NCBI GenBank assembly: GCA_026260175.1
Contig: JAKCWW010005890.1
Coordinates: 7,278-30,230 of the forward strand
DNA: 22,953 bases
Origin: Reticulitermes lucifugus
Lineage: Eukaryota; Arthropoda; Insecta; Blattodea; Rhinotermitidae
Direction of reading: 5' to 3'
Shown: positions 1 through 10,345 of the stretch, piece by piece
Position numbering within the stretch: position 1 is the first letter of the stretch
Layout of the letters: every line of letters begins with the position of its first letter
Notes under the pieces: model-generated
Database searches by the model: none
Told to the model about the DNA's origin: nothing
The model's input: the letters and a program-made list of their open reading frames with translations, nothing else
Position numbers and translations under genes: made by a program

Positions 1-117
1 ATAATCAATACGTAATGCACAGTGTGGTGAATTATTTGTTATAAATTTCATAATATTTGTTTTATCAAGATTTAATACTAATTTATTAGCAGTGTGAACT
101 AAGTTTACACACAGCTT
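1..117 (-). mobile_element. LINE reverse transcriptase fragment, runs off left edge
   Basis: Read on the minus strand, the frame encodes ANKLVLNLDKTNIMKFITNN followed by SPHCALRIDY. Phrases of this kind (ANKL-x-LN-x-x-KT-x-x-x-x-F) occur in the reverse transcriptase of insect non-LTR retrotransposons, a little downstream of the catalytic YADD box. The catalytic box itself is absent. The sequence between 118 and 618 in the same frame does not look like reverse transcriptase, so the copy is probably 5'-truncated near 117, as LINE insertions often are. Its 3' part lies outside the window. The family name is not certain, and assignment rests on this one conserved block. Confidence 0.6.
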
Positions 118-1084
118 TGAGAGAATGAGGTAGATCAGTTCACCGTAAACGGTTCCAGTACCAATAAGGACCTCACGGAAGGTGCTGGTCAGGTCCTCAG
201 CGCACTTGTCGTTTATGGCAGCCTGGATGTGAAATGAGGCGAGCGATGGCTTCGCACCGATGACAAGTGAAGAGCGACGTAGTTGTTGCCCAAGAGTGTC
301 TTGAGACGCTGTACGTGTTCGGTAAACAGACCTTTGTTCACGATGAAAGGTTAGTTGCGGTCCGTATATCGTGCTGACTTCTGCTAAAATCAGACATGGC
401 ACTAGAATGCGTATCTTGGCTACATAGGTGGGATGCGCAACATCTACATGAAAATTGTCTAGTCCATATTGTGCCAACAGTCGAACTTGCCGCAAGTGGA
501 GGTTTCGTTTGTATATAGGGCGTGATACTTGACGAGACATAGATGCTTGTCGTTGGATAGCGTCAGAGATAGAATGCTGTTCAAGGTCAGCTGACTCATC
601 GTTTCTGTTCTTTCCAAATTAAACACCGCGGTGTTGAATTCTTTAATTCTCGTCGTCAAATAACATATATGTTTTGTAGCACTGAGATATGCTTTTACCT
701 GCGTGTAATATCCTTGAATTAACACCATCCTAGTTGGGTTGTAGTATTTTCCTTGGCTTCGTTATCTTAATTGCACCGCGTTACTTCTGTTTCTTCGTGT
801 TGTCCCCATTACTTAAATTTTTTTAAACATTTTCAAATTTCTGTTTTACTAGTACGCCTGTGTCCATATCTTTTCCGCTACAAACAAATTATTCATGCAC
901 TCCGAATCTTGCTGGGCTATCGTAGAAACAGTGACATGATAGATCCATAAGGCTCTGTTTACATAAAAACAAATACGTCATAATACTAAGGTCGCACATA
1001 ATCAAGTTGTCCTTCCATCCCAAAAGTACGATTCATTGTTCTAAGAATTTCCATCGCCCAGTATGCCGGTCACATAATGAACGG
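118..1084. other. Unassigned region with a long stop-free minus frame
   Basis: No gene is recognised. The minus strand from 618 down to 1 is free of stop codons in the frame of the LINE fragment (206 codons, ending at a TAA at 619-621). The first ATG in that frame is at 538-540. The translation of 118-618 shows no domain that I recognise, and no splice or promoter signal supports it. Beyond 621 I see only AT-rich sequence without repeats I can name. Confidence 0.35.
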
Positions 1085-1345
1085 AGGTGTGTCAGTAAAG
1101 AGATTAGCGGGCTGCAAAATTGGGGTTCCATTTCCGACAGGAGCAGGAATCATTCTTTTCGCCCTCTGCTCCAGACTGGTTTCGGGTCCCACTCAGCCTT
1201 CTGTCTGCTGGTTACCGGTGTCTCCCTGAGAGGTATAGCAACCAGAGGCAGGAGATACCCACTCACCCCTATCAATTAGGATTACGCCTACATGGAGTTT
1301 TACCTCCATACCCCTATGCGCCGTCATGGCATTCTGCATTACAAC
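1085..1345 (+). mobile_element. tRNA-derived SINE, family A, copy 1
   Basis: A degenerate Pol III box B (GGGGTTCCATTTCC, near 1121-1136) follows a weak tRNA-like 5' part. The body block near 1160-1200 (CTCCAGACTGGTTTCGGGTC) corresponds to CTCTGGGACC or CTCTGGGGTC blocks in the copies at 4985 and 13886. The 3' part ends in CCCCTATGCGCCGTCATGGC (about 1310-1329), a block shared with the copy at 13886 and, less well, with those at 4985 and 7695. The copy is old and has no coding capacity. Confidence 0.65.
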
Positions 1346-2815
1346 CTATAACTATAAAAAACCTCAGGTGACGTAACAAGATAATGAAGAAAATTACACA
1401 GTGAGATCTTCACAGTATGTACTCTATAGCTACAATGCTTTGTTGTTTAATGGGTTTATAGTCGACTTACTGCAACTTTCAAATATTAAAAAAATAAAAT
1501 TAAAAACATAAAAACTACTTTTTTGTTGGTGCCATTTCTTCCACACGATTGTAAAGGTTATTTTGTCAAGACTCGTTATCAAAAATCTTTTTTTATGCCA
1601 CAAAGCGTCGTACACACTTCAGAAGGCTATTAACTGGGTTATTTTGAGTGAAACATGTCAGAAGCAATACAGGTTTAATTCTCAGCCGTTAAGGAGGTAC
1701 TGCTGAAAAATGTACCCAAAAGAAAGCACTCGCTGATTAAGACATTTTGTGTGGCTATGTTATCTGCCACGTAGCAATTTCATTTATTAATTGCATTCGA
1801 GTATGTTAGGTGCTTTTCCAAATGACTTCCTGCATTATGTATGCACAGTCTGGCTCCTTTCACGACAGAACTTTTTGCCTTTGGTACGCCCGCAGGATTG
1901 TTCCGCGCATGAACAGCAGCACCCATGATTCGTGGCAGGAATTCGTCTTATATCTGCAGTTTCTTCTGATAAGCCATCTGCTTAATGCAGGGAATACACA
2001 AATCCCGGGCTACAGGTCGCCTGGGCGACTCAATTTTGTACGGTGGTGCCTAAGATTCTTGGTTCTTCAGTATGGAACTTGTTCATGTCATCCTTCTGGC
2101 GCCTGTAATTTTGAGGAGGCGCCTAGATTTCTGGAAAATTTGTAGACCCCAACCTTAAGATATCTGGAGAAGAAAATGTCAAAGGGCGTGTCATCTAGTC
2201 AATGAGGAGAACAGCCCTACATACTTCCAAGACCAATCCAATGATGCCCATAACAAACATTTAAGTCAGCTGTTACGTGTTGACCGAAACGAGTTGCATA
2301 GCTATAGCCATATGTTGAATGTGGCCTGATAATGAACTATTGTCAACAGATAAATCGGGAGAGTTGACAATCACCAGGAGTGGAGTGACGTCTGTAACTC
2401 CGTAACAGTTTAGCCACTAGGATAGACAGCTAAGAAAATTAGATTGCCGTGTAGCTAATAAGATAAACAAACAACACTGTGTAATAAAATAGGCGATTTT
2501 CTTTGCATTCTCAGTTTTCAGCAATATACGAGTATCTGTAACGTTACTGATTCGGACGCATGTTGATGCAACATTTTTTCACTCAAAATAACGCAACTAA
2601 TTACCTCTCGACTTTAGCAGACGTTTAGTGCGACAGCCGTATAACATCAAATACTGTGCACCCTACCCCTCCTTCACTTCTTTCGGTGTATTAAGGTGAA
2701 ATGAGCATGGAATGTGACAAGCATGGGTGATACCAACATCTGGCTGGAAAATCTCATGATAAGGACCGCTGAGATGCTCTGTGCATGGCATAATAATAAC
2801 AATAGGCCTATCAAA
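1346..2815. other. Unassigned AT-rich region
   Basis: I see no gene, RNA gene or named repeat here. Short open frames exist, the longest 111 codons at 1810-2145 (+), but none shows a recognisable domain, codon bias or splice context. The stretch near 2010-2150 (GGTCGCCTGGGCGAC and GAGGAGGCGCCTAG) has short GC-rich palindromes and may be a decayed repeat. Confidence 0.4.
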
Positions 2816-3125
2816 AAGGATGGTGGCGCAGTTGATTGAGGCACTGCGCTACAAGCCGGAGGGTCGCGGGTTCGATTCACGATGGTGTCATTGGAATTTT
2901 TCATTGACTTAATCCTTCCGGCCGCACTATGGTCCTGGGGTCCACTCAGCCCCTAACAGAAATGAGTACCAGGAATATTTCCTTGGGGGGGGGGGTTAAA
3001 GTGTAGGGCTGACAACCTTACCACCATCATGTGCTGATTGTCTGGAAGTCTGGGAGCCTCAATCTCCTGGAACCCTCAGGGCCTCTCCAGATCTGTACAG
3101 GGATTGCTTCAAGGGGTTTTCTGAT
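2816..3125 (+). mobile_element. tRNA-derived SINE, family B
   Basis: The head is tRNA-like, with Pol III box A TGGCGCAGTTG at 2824-2834 and box B GGTTCGATTCA at 2869-2879, spaced 34 nt apart as in tRNA genes. A roughly 240-bp tRNA-unrelated body follows, including GGTCCTGGGGTCCACTCAGC at about 2931-2950 and an 11-G run at 2985-2995. It differs from family A in body and tail. The acceptor-stem ends of a real tRNA do not pair, so this is a retroposed SINE and not a functional tRNA gene. The 3' boundary is approximate. Confidence 0.75.
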
Positions 3126-3819
3126 GAGGGGCGCTAAGGAAAGCCACGAGAGTTTACTGATCGTTCTCAATTGAATACTTAATAAAATACGTTCCCTAAA
3201 TGTTTGTAGCGTACAGATTGCCTAGCATATAATGCAAAGTGTAACCCATTGAACCAGAGTCCCGATCTGTTTGAAATGACCGAGACTCTGCAGTGTGTCG
3301 CAGTACTACTGATGTTCACTAGTTTAGTTTGGCGTCGGACACCCTTCACACTCGAAAAGTTTTTGAGGAAGCTTTAATAAAATGTTTATATGTGATTCTA
3401 AACACTAGACCACAGATAAGTAAGGATAATACGAGTAATAAATAAATTTTACACAAGGGCACGAGACCAACGCATTTAATCGTACTATCTACGTTATATA
3501 ATGCGCTTCTTTTGTGGTGTAAGTGAAGTAGCTTCATATGGATGCCGGGTTTCCACAAATAGCAAGAGTCCAACAGATGGAATCAACGATTACATGGTGT
3601 ACGGGGTTACCGGGTTTCCATGACTGCGATATAGCTTCTTCCGTGTGTTGTGTAAAAACTTGAATGGCACATTAAATTGCTCGCATTTTCAGTGAGTAAG
3701 AAGTGATGATACATCTCCATTTACGCGTAGTATACCTCAAAGTAAATATTATATTTGATCGGATTGTTGTTATTGATTGAATATCAGAATTGTTTGGCAT
3801 GTCACATATTTGACCATTT

Positions 3820-3857
3820 ACGAGAAATGCTATAATGAAAGAGTTATCGAATAACTA
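3820..3857 (+). repeat. Imperfect direct repeat, unit 1
   Basis: This unit aligns with 4162-4201 over about 40 bases with roughly three quarters of positions identical (visual estimate). Both read ACG, GAAATGCT, TAAT, AAAGAGTTA, GAA in order. The pair could be two copies of one unnamed dispersed repeat or the two ends of one element. Confidence 0.4.
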
Positions 3858-4161
3858 AAGTTAAATCTGTGTTTTTTGTTTTATGGGACGTGTTATTATC
3901 GGCTGTCGATTATTATTTTCGATATATATCGAAAATCTCGAATTTCGTCTCGTAAAGCGTTGAAAATCAGTTCATCACTTTATCCCACAAATTTCCGATT
4001 AGCAAAACATTTCATCCCAGTGTTCCCGAATGCTTTTTCACAATTCCATGTGCGTGAAATTGATATTACGCTTAACACGACGAATGAATCATGACAATGT
4101 TATGGGTTACATTCATGTTACGCATTACCAAGCACAAGTTTTGTCAGATGGTGGAACATAT

Positions 4162-4201
4162 ACGGAAATGCTGTAATAAAAAGAGTTACTGAACAGCTTA
4201 A
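4162..4201 (+). repeat. Imperfect direct repeat, unit 2
   Basis: This is the partner of the unit at 3820-3857, about 342 bases downstream in the same orientation. It is followed by a T-rich and G-rich run (4207-4220). Confidence 0.4.
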
Positions 4202-4425
4202 TTGCGATTTTTTTGGGGGGTTTCATGATATGTGCTTCACTTTCCCCCCACAGAAATGACGGGTGTCAGGTGCGTTGTAGAAGAAGATGATAATTTAATA
4301 ATCAGAATTGTAATGACTTCATCAATCATCATGAAGTAACGCCCGATGAAAGATGGGGTGGAATAGCGCGTCAAAATTACGTTAACCCCGTCATATAACG
4401 GGTTATTTACTAGTTTATGTACGTG

Positions 4426-4447
4426 TATATATATATATATATATATA
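4426..4447. repeat. (TA)n microsatellite
   Basis: A run of alternating T and A, with no flanking gene. Confidence 0.9.
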
Positions 4448-4831
4448 GCCCTATATAAGTCACACTTCGTAGACACGAAAAATAAACCTCGAAAACTAAT
4501 ACGCGGTTTCATAAGAAATAAAACCCATTTTAAAAATATGGTTATTATATTTATTTTAAGACTGCAGCAATTCATAAATATTTGAATGAACGAACAGTCG
4601 TGGTCAATACAAATGAAAACTGCTTTAAGTGACGCTTATGATGCTAATAATAAGCATAATAATATTTAAATTAGTTTTATAGTGTAATGGAATTATCTTC
4701 CGAAACCCTTATTTTCACTTCGCAGAACCCTGAGTTCCGCGGTTCAACATTTAGGCAACATAGCTCGAAATGTTTGTGCTAATAGGAGAGTAACCATTAT
4801 CTAAGGTATGCCTGATGACCCTACACACGAC

Positions 4832-4863
4832 GTTTCGGAAGCTGTCCGTGCTTCCGTCATCAG
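4832..4863 (-). ncRNA. Hammerhead-like motif 1 (putative)
   Basis: On the minus strand the sequence is CTGATGA, then CGGAAGC, a 7-nt loop, GCTTCCG and AAAC. It thus has the CUGAUGA and GAAAC blocks of a hammerhead ribozyme core around a perfect hairpin. A canonical core needs a G after stem II that is not itself paired. Here that G is the last base of the 7-bp stem, or else one base (C) is left unpaired on the other side. The bases after GAAAC are GTC, which would fit a cleavage triplet. Catalysis is not shown, and the motif may only be a conserved hairpin of a retroelement end. Confidence 0.35.
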
Positions 4864-4984
4864 GTGACACTAATGTCATATAACCTATTCTGTTGGTGCC
4901 ATTAGATTGATCTAATCGCTATCCCCATACAATAGAGCCTGAGCAAGTTATTGGTTATTTAACAACACCGCGAATTGCGGGAAC

Positions 4985-5240
4985 CGGGATAGCATAGGCG
5001 GTGTAGTGACTAGGCTACAGGCTGGAATCTGAATAACTGGGGTTCGATTTCTGGCAGAGGGAAAAGATTTCTCTTCTCCAAAACGTCCAGACAGGCTCTG
5101 GGACCCCCTTAACGTCCTATATAGTGGACGCCGGGAGGCGCTTTTACCGGGACGTGAAGCTGACCAGTCACCTCGTCTAGTGCTGAGGTGAAGAGTATGC
5201 CTTCATGGCGTGCGCAGGGACACCTACGCACTGCAGAGAT
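4985..5240 (+). mobile_element. tRNA-derived SINE, family A, copy 2
   Basis: The head contains GGTGTAGTGACTAGGCTACA (from about 5000), also seen in reverse complement in the copy at 14190. It is followed by box B GGTTCGATTT at 5041-5050. The body has CTCTGGGACC near 5096-5105, and the tail has ATGCCTTCATGGCGTG near 5199-5214. The order of blocks matches copies at 13886 and 14190. Confidence 0.75.
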
Positions 5241-5674
5241 TATATACTTAGATGTAAATTATGACGTTTTCATACACATGCATTGCTTTACACACAGCTG
5301 AATTTCTGTAAGCAAAAGACTCTGGCTGACGTGAATATCAATAGATGTTTTATACTGCGACTTGAAGAAGTGTGTTTCGCACGTGTCCTCCAGCAAACAG
5401 TAGCGTAATTGGTTTTTTACCTTGACTTATTTCTGTGGCGAAACACTGTTTACTTTTCTTTCACAAGGAGATAAACATGGCGGAACATGTCAAGGCTTTC
5501 CATTCGCTTCATGGGCGTGCTGATTCGCGATAGCTGTTCGGCTAGTTGCCCGTTCACGTCATGGGCAGGAATCGCAGTCTTCGTTTTCATCTAGAGTTGC
5601 TTTCTGGCCAACTAACATCATAACTACTAGGTAAGATAACGTTTTCCCATTCATTACTTAAACATAACAACGTG
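5241..5674. other. Unassigned region
   Basis: I see no gene and no repeat that I can name between the two SINE copies. Confidence 0.4.
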
Positions 5675-5930
5675 AATACATATGCAGCAGTGCAGGAAGA
5701 CCTACAGCTCCACGCATATTTAACCTCGACGAGCTTCACGCTCCGGTCACTTTACCCTCAAGGAAAGGGCCTTAGGCACTCATTGGATAGGAGGGTGGGC
5801 GGGCGTCAGATCCTGTTGGAACTCTGCGGAGAAGCGGAAACTCGCTGTATCTGCCGCGAATCGTACCCTGATCCCTCGGTCGTTCAGGGCGTAGCCCAGT
5901 CATTATACTGACTAAGCTATGCCGGTTTAG
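5675..5930 (-). mobile_element. tRNA-derived SINE, family A, copy 3 (reverse)
   Basis: Reading the minus strand from 5930, the head is CCGGCATAGCTTAGTCAGTA, followed by a box B-like GGGTACGATTCGC. The body then gives CCCACCCTCCTATCCAATGA and a GGGTAAAGTGACCGGAGCGT block. These match the CCTCCTATTCA and AAAGCGGCC-GGGCGT blocks of the copies at 13886, 14190 and 20495. The open frame at 5672-5911 on the plus strand is a by-product of this repeat. Confidence 0.7.
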
Positions 5931-7694
5931 GCGTCAAGTTTTATATCTTCAACTCATACAAGATTATAAAACACGCATCCCAGAAAATTCAGTCACACGG
6001 CGATCTTAGATGTTGGAAAATATAACTTTGTATGACCTTCGTTTCGAAGCAGACGCCTCTGGTCAGGCTTGCGAAATTTAATAAGATCTTTATTATTTCC
6101 TGGAGTCTGATTTTCAATGCAAAATATTAAATGTTTTTTGCGGGCTTTTAGGATACTCCCCGCGTTTAGTAACGTGAATCGTTTTCAATTTGAACTACAT
6201 AACACATTTTCTGGAAATTGATTATTAACCCTTTAAAGACTGAGAATAACGTGATCTACATTTAAACATTCGGCTCGTACCGCGCAGTAAACACTTTCCG
6301 TCTCGGTTGTGAAAATAAGTCAGTTACTGCTGAATTTGAAAATAATCGCTGTTTGTTTTGAGATAGGTACAAAAACATTAATACACTCTGCTGGCAGAAT
6401 GTTGAGTTTTTGAATGTTAAATCTGATGTTGCATTAAGTGACCGCCAGGCTTTAAGAGGTTAATAGAATTAATAGACTTAATTATTGCGATTAAATGTTC
6501 AGTGCTGTATTACTAGATGGTCGGCTTACGTGTGCTGTTGATATGTCCGCATGAGCGCAGTTGTTAAAAACAGACCGACAAAGTGACAAACTGAGGGGTG
6601 GGAGTGTTGGAATAGAAAGGCGGAGGTGGGAGATGGTGCGCCATCATCAGTGGTTGTATATTCATGTTCGTAGCACGAGCAGAGTTGTTGGCACTGAATA
6701 TAACAACCGCCTCCATCTGACAACATGGTGATTCGTTTGTCAGTCGATAAATGACGACAGAAAACGAGGGATGGAGGAGCTCGTCGCTGATACGATACGA
6801 TTGACACCAAAAGTCTTTGTCCACGTCACATATCCGACGCTATACCGAGTTCATCAGTTACATAGTAAAACTGGTTACAGAATTACGAGTGACAAAGCGG
6901 GAAGAGTTTGAAACAGGGTGTTGGCGGTCCATCTCAAGGTTCTGTGCCATCCTATTCTTAGCACTGACGGAAACTACGACGGCCTCAGGATAACTGGCCT
7001 TCGGAGTGAAACTCGATCCAGTGATTTCCCATTTACGAAGCAGGAGTCTTCACATGTAGCGTGTATTCGTTTTTAGGCGTCTTTTCCGCGTCCTACAAGA
7101 AGAGGCGGAGCTTCCGATGGTGAGTGAAGGGCGACTTGCGGGTTGTATTCGCCAAGCACCACGTAAGGGACTTTGTGCAATGTGTCTGAAATGCGCTGCT
7201 GTAAATTAACACCAAGGCCACTGATGTATACCTATGAAAATTACAAATATTGCATCTGTAAAACATAAACTTTCAACGTACACCGTCGGTACAAAATTTA
7301 ATTGATATCCTACATGAAACATGCAGACTGACAGACACGACCTCTCCTGTGTGTGTTCATTTCTTTCACTTAACGTAGAAGGATAATACAGTTCGCGATG
7401 AGATGAGTCGTTGTGTAAGTAGGTACGGGTTTTAGGCCCTCTCTCGTGGTTAAACCAAAGCACCTGCACCTTCACGTTGACAAGAAGTTGAACAATTTGA
7501 TGGAAACTCATAGTTCCTCTCAACATACATAATTTCCGTTCGGTTATTCAAACATTTCCCTCGTTCACTTCGTACTTTGGCAACCTCCGATAAAACGACT
7601 GCTTCTTCTGTGTAATTGTGGCAGTTCGAGCATGTCTGTCACGCCCTCCCCTCCGGAGATCGTTGTCGATGAAACAGCATATTAGACGTTAGCC
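5931..7694. other. Unassigned region, no gene seen
   Basis: Several frames of 86-106 codons occur on the minus strand (for example 6526-6824 and 7206-7526), but they overlap one another and show no recognisable domain, and no splice structure connects them. I see no repeat that I can name. Confidence 0.4.
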
Positions 7695-7820
7695 GAAATC
7701 GGGGGTAAAGCGGCCGGGGCGTGTGGCTGACCTTTCAGCTCTAGTTCCGACGTTAAGAATGAGTGCAGCTTACATCCACTCCCTATGTGCTTTCACGGCA
7801 TGTACAGGAATAGCCTCACT
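7695..7820 (+). mobile_element. SINE family A, copy 4, 5'-truncated
   Basis: The segment starts in the body at GGGTAAAGCGGCCGGGGCGT, continues through GTTAAGAATGAGTGCAGCTT and ends near TTTCACGGCATGT. These blocks correspond to GTTCAGAATGAGTGGAGCTA and GCCGTCATGGCGT in the copy at 13886. The tRNA-like head is missing. Confidence 0.65.
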
Positions 7821-7939
7821 TCACCTTTTAGCCAGACTCATGATACAGTTTTGTTTACTTATCGTTTGTTTAACGACGATATAAGTAACTCAAAGTAGCT
7901 CTATATAGCATCGAATTGTAGATAATTACTGAATTGGAA

Positions 7940-8110
7940 AGGCTGTGGAATTAAACGGTTATGCCCTAATTTGGGGCACTATTCCGGCATTTTCCTGGAG
8001 GGACTGAGAAAAACCACGAATAATCTGAACCAGAATAGAGCGTCGGGATTTTTACTCGGGACCTCCCAAACACGAACAGAATTGCCAACCACCCGAACAC
8101 GACGTGCGTA
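7940..8110 (-). mobile_element. Decayed SINE-like repeat (reverse)
   Basis: On the minus strand the segment has a weak box B-like region (GGTCCCGAGTAAAAATCCCG near 8049-8068), followed by a TTCGTGGTTTTTCTCAGTCC block. Similar arrangements are common in insect tRNA-derived repeats. The copy is heavily mutated and its limits are guesses. Confidence 0.35.
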
Positions 8111-8213
8111 ATAGACAGTAGGAATTCTCTTGTTTAACCACAGGCTTAATCACTGTCAAGATAAAAGCCCGACCTTTCAAATTATAATTACAGTATATTC
8201 TCCCATCACATAG

Positions 8214-8499
8214 TTTAAAATTATCTTCCATCTATGTCTCGTTCCCACAAACGAGTTATATCCATAATGCATTCCCATCAAAATGTGTTCGTCCTTTCAT
8301 GCGTACTATTTTTCTCATCCATCTGAAAATCCTTTAATCATTCACCTTGGCAACGGTAGGGAAAACCAAAAGCTGTTTCTCCGTTCCACCCGTAGTTATC
8401 TCTGCTCCCAAATATTCCACCCAGCAGTTTATTTTAAGCATCGTCCATCTTGCTTATTGCTTTAAATTTGAGCGACCAAATTTTGCAGCCATACAAATC
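8214..8499 (-). pseudogene. Decayed LINE ORF2 C-terminus
   Basis: Read on the minus strand from 8499, one frame gives DLYGCKIWSLKFK, then an in-frame stop, then NKLLGGIFGSRDNYGWNGE. The C-terminal region of many insect LINE reverse transcriptases has LYGCETW, then NKVLRRIFG-x-RD and EW at the same spacing. Further along come RWMRKIVRM (RC of 8298-8324), matching the RWAGHVARM block, and MEDNFK (RC of 8214-8231), matching the WEDNIK block. These last blocks sit in shifted frames, so the copy carries a stop and frameshifts and cannot be functional. It shares its family with the copy at 21610-21850. The RT palm is not present. Confidence 0.68.
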
Positions 8500-8509
8500 G
8501 GAGAACAAA

Positions 8510-9450
8510 CAGAATCAAACATTAGTTTTATATGGCAGAACGCCGCGGGGTGTAAGATTCACATAATCTACGGCGACCTAAATAAACACTGAAAATTGCA
8601 GATCACATCCCGCTTAGCGGACGGATGTTTACAATTATGTAAGGAGAACACCAACTACATTGTTTAATAGGTAGGCATATATACTGCCTGTAATTAGCAC
8701 GATGTTTGCGGGTAAAGCATAAACACGGACAAGGCATGAGCAGCGACATATGCACCACTACTGTCCACAGACCAGGCGATGATCGCTGATAGGAATGCGA
8801 TAGATGCGCAAGCGCAAGATTTCGCGGTAAATGACGAGTTACTACTACCCATCCTGAAAGCATTCGTACAGTGACTCGCTCACTGCACGATACTCGAAAT
8901 GCCTGATGTTTTGAGCCTGTGTCTGTCGCTCCTGTCAATAGCAGCCCGCAGCCCAGCAGTATACCGCACCGCGCCAGGCACGCACCCCCCCCNGGTCCCG
9001 CTGAGATAATCTCGTGGTCAGTGGTCTGGAGTTCACAGCGGGTTACAACAAAGGAAATGTAAAATTCTGAAAGTCAGTTTTTCACAGCCACCAATCATTG
9101 TCCTAATGACAGCAAAATACTTAATGAGTTTGTGATTGCTTTTCTGTAAGAACAAACTCATCGCGCGAATTCAGCATATCCAAGTCCGGTGCCTGCTCGT
9201 CATGTGTTTCACTCCGTAAAGAATCATGAATGAAGTGTGGCATTTTTAAACGATTCGCTCCCCAAATTACAGGAGCTGGAATGTCCAGCTGCTGGGTGGC
9301 AGCTGTGCTTGGCAGAGGGCGGACAGCTGCGTTCTTAACGGTTCAGGTTGGACCTCCCCCCCCCACTCCAACCACCCATTTAGCAGTTACATTTGATGTG
9401 GCGAAACAATGTGTGCAGAGTCCGTCATACTGGCCCAGCCGAAAACTGAA
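8510..9450. other. Unassigned region, no gene seen
   Basis: No domain is recognised in the short frames here. A single ambiguous base is present at 8993 in a C-rich run (8985-8995), which suggests a sequencing or consensus problem there. A C-rich tract also lies at 9355-9364. Confidence 0.4.
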
Positions 9451-9489
9451 CATACGTACAAGGGCACTCAGAAAGTAATGCCTCCTATT

Positions 9490-9960
9490 TTCTATGTCAT
9501 GCTATTTAAAAGTTGGACATGTGAAAATTTCAGAGGACTTCACTACCACATTGCTGAAGACATGTTTATTTTTCAGTGTAGTCTTCATCGTTGTCGACAG
9601 TCTTCTTCCACCTTTGAACACGAGCATGTATTCCCGCCCGTTAAAACTTGCTGCGCCTCCTCTGCAGCCACTTGCAGTTCCTCGTCTTTGGCGTAATGCT
9701 GTCCTCGCTGGGTTTTCTTTCTTTCTTTCTTTCTTTGTCTTATTTTCTTTCCAAAGGACGGAACAGGTGATAATCTCATGGTGCGAGGTCAGAACTGTAG
9801 GGTGGATGCGGCGACTCTGTGCATCCAGAATTTGTGACGACCGCTGTTGTGCGGAAAGTTGTGTGTGGCCTAGCGTTGTCATGAAGGAGCAACGCCACAG
9901 CATATTGAAACACTAAGAAGTCTGCTCTCCTTCGTCGAGTTCGTTCCACAAGAAAAACTG
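9490..9960 (-). pseudogene. Mariner transposase C-terminal remnant, left arm
   Basis: On the minus strand the frame reads VFLVERTRRRRADF, then LLHDNARPHTTFRTT, HPPYSSDLAP, a stop and DYHLFRPL. In mariner enzymes the second catalytic Asp is in HDNARPH and the third in DYHLF, with 34 residues between. Here the count is also 34, so the D34D spacing is kept although the residue before DYHLF is a stop codon. After FRPLER, a (TTTC)n tract (AAAG on this strand) interrupts the gene. Then comes HYAKDEELQ with the following NAVRQW deleted. The first catalytic Asp region is absent. Confidence 0.8.
9713..9736 (+). repeat. (TTTC)n microsatellite inside the mariner arm
   Basis: Five to six TTTC units lie within the left transposase arm. 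The right arm has no such tract, so it expanded or was inserted after the duplication. Confidence 0.85.
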
Positions 9961-10345
9961 CTCCGGAGTCACCACGTTAGGTCGCACACAACTGTGCGGG
10001 CCGTCACATATTTTGGATGTAGTGTAGCCGAATCCACCCTTGAGTGCTGACCTCGCAGTACCAGATGATCACTTGTTTCGTCCTTTAAAAAAAGCCTGCG
10101 AGGACGCCATTACGCCAAAGATGAGGAACTGCAGAACGCCGTGCGCCAGTGGCTGCAGAGGAGGGGCAGCAAGTTTTAACGGGCGGGAATACATGCTCGT
10201 GTCCAAAGGTGGAAGAAGACTGTCGACAAGGATGGAGACTACACTGAAAAATAAACATGTCTTCAGCAATGTGGTAGTGAACGTCTCTGAATTTTTTATA
10301 TTTACAACTTGTAAATAGCGTGAAATAAAAAGAAACAGGAGGCAT
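9961..10345 (+). pseudogene. Mariner transposase C-terminal remnant, right arm
   Basis: On the plus strand, shifting frames give SHTTVRAVTYFG, then DLAVPDDHLFRPLKK and LRGRHYAKDEELQNAVRQWL, ending near VDKDGDYTEK and a stop. The last blocks match the end of mariner transposases. At least two frameshifts break the gene. The DNARPH Asp is lost here (aligned sequence CACCACGTTAGG), while the DHLF Asp remains. This arm is about 80 bases shorter at its inner end than the left arm, and keeps the NAVRQW block that the left arm has lost. Confidence 0.78.

Larger units (their letters stand above)
3126..4800. other. Unassigned AT-rich region with an imperfect direct repeat
   Basis: No gene is recognised. 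Two stretches, 3820-3857 and 4162-4201, are imperfect direct repeats sharing the pattern ACG-GAAATGCT-TAAT-AAAGAGTTA. A (TA)n tract lies at 4426-4447. Near 4716-4750 a GCAGAACCCTGAGTTCCGCGG palindrome-like block resembles internal parts of hAT elements, but it is too short to assign. Confidence 0.4.

Noticed and set aside
2816..2890. Possible functional tRNA gene
   Set aside because: Box A and box B are good, but the acceptor stem does not close and SINE body sequence follows directly.
4716..4750. Short hAT-like palindrome block
   Set aside because: It is too short, without terminal repeats or target duplication, to be called an element.
9494..9916. Plus-strand frame of 140 codons over the mariner arm
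   Set aside because: It is the antisense of the transposase remnant on the minus strand.
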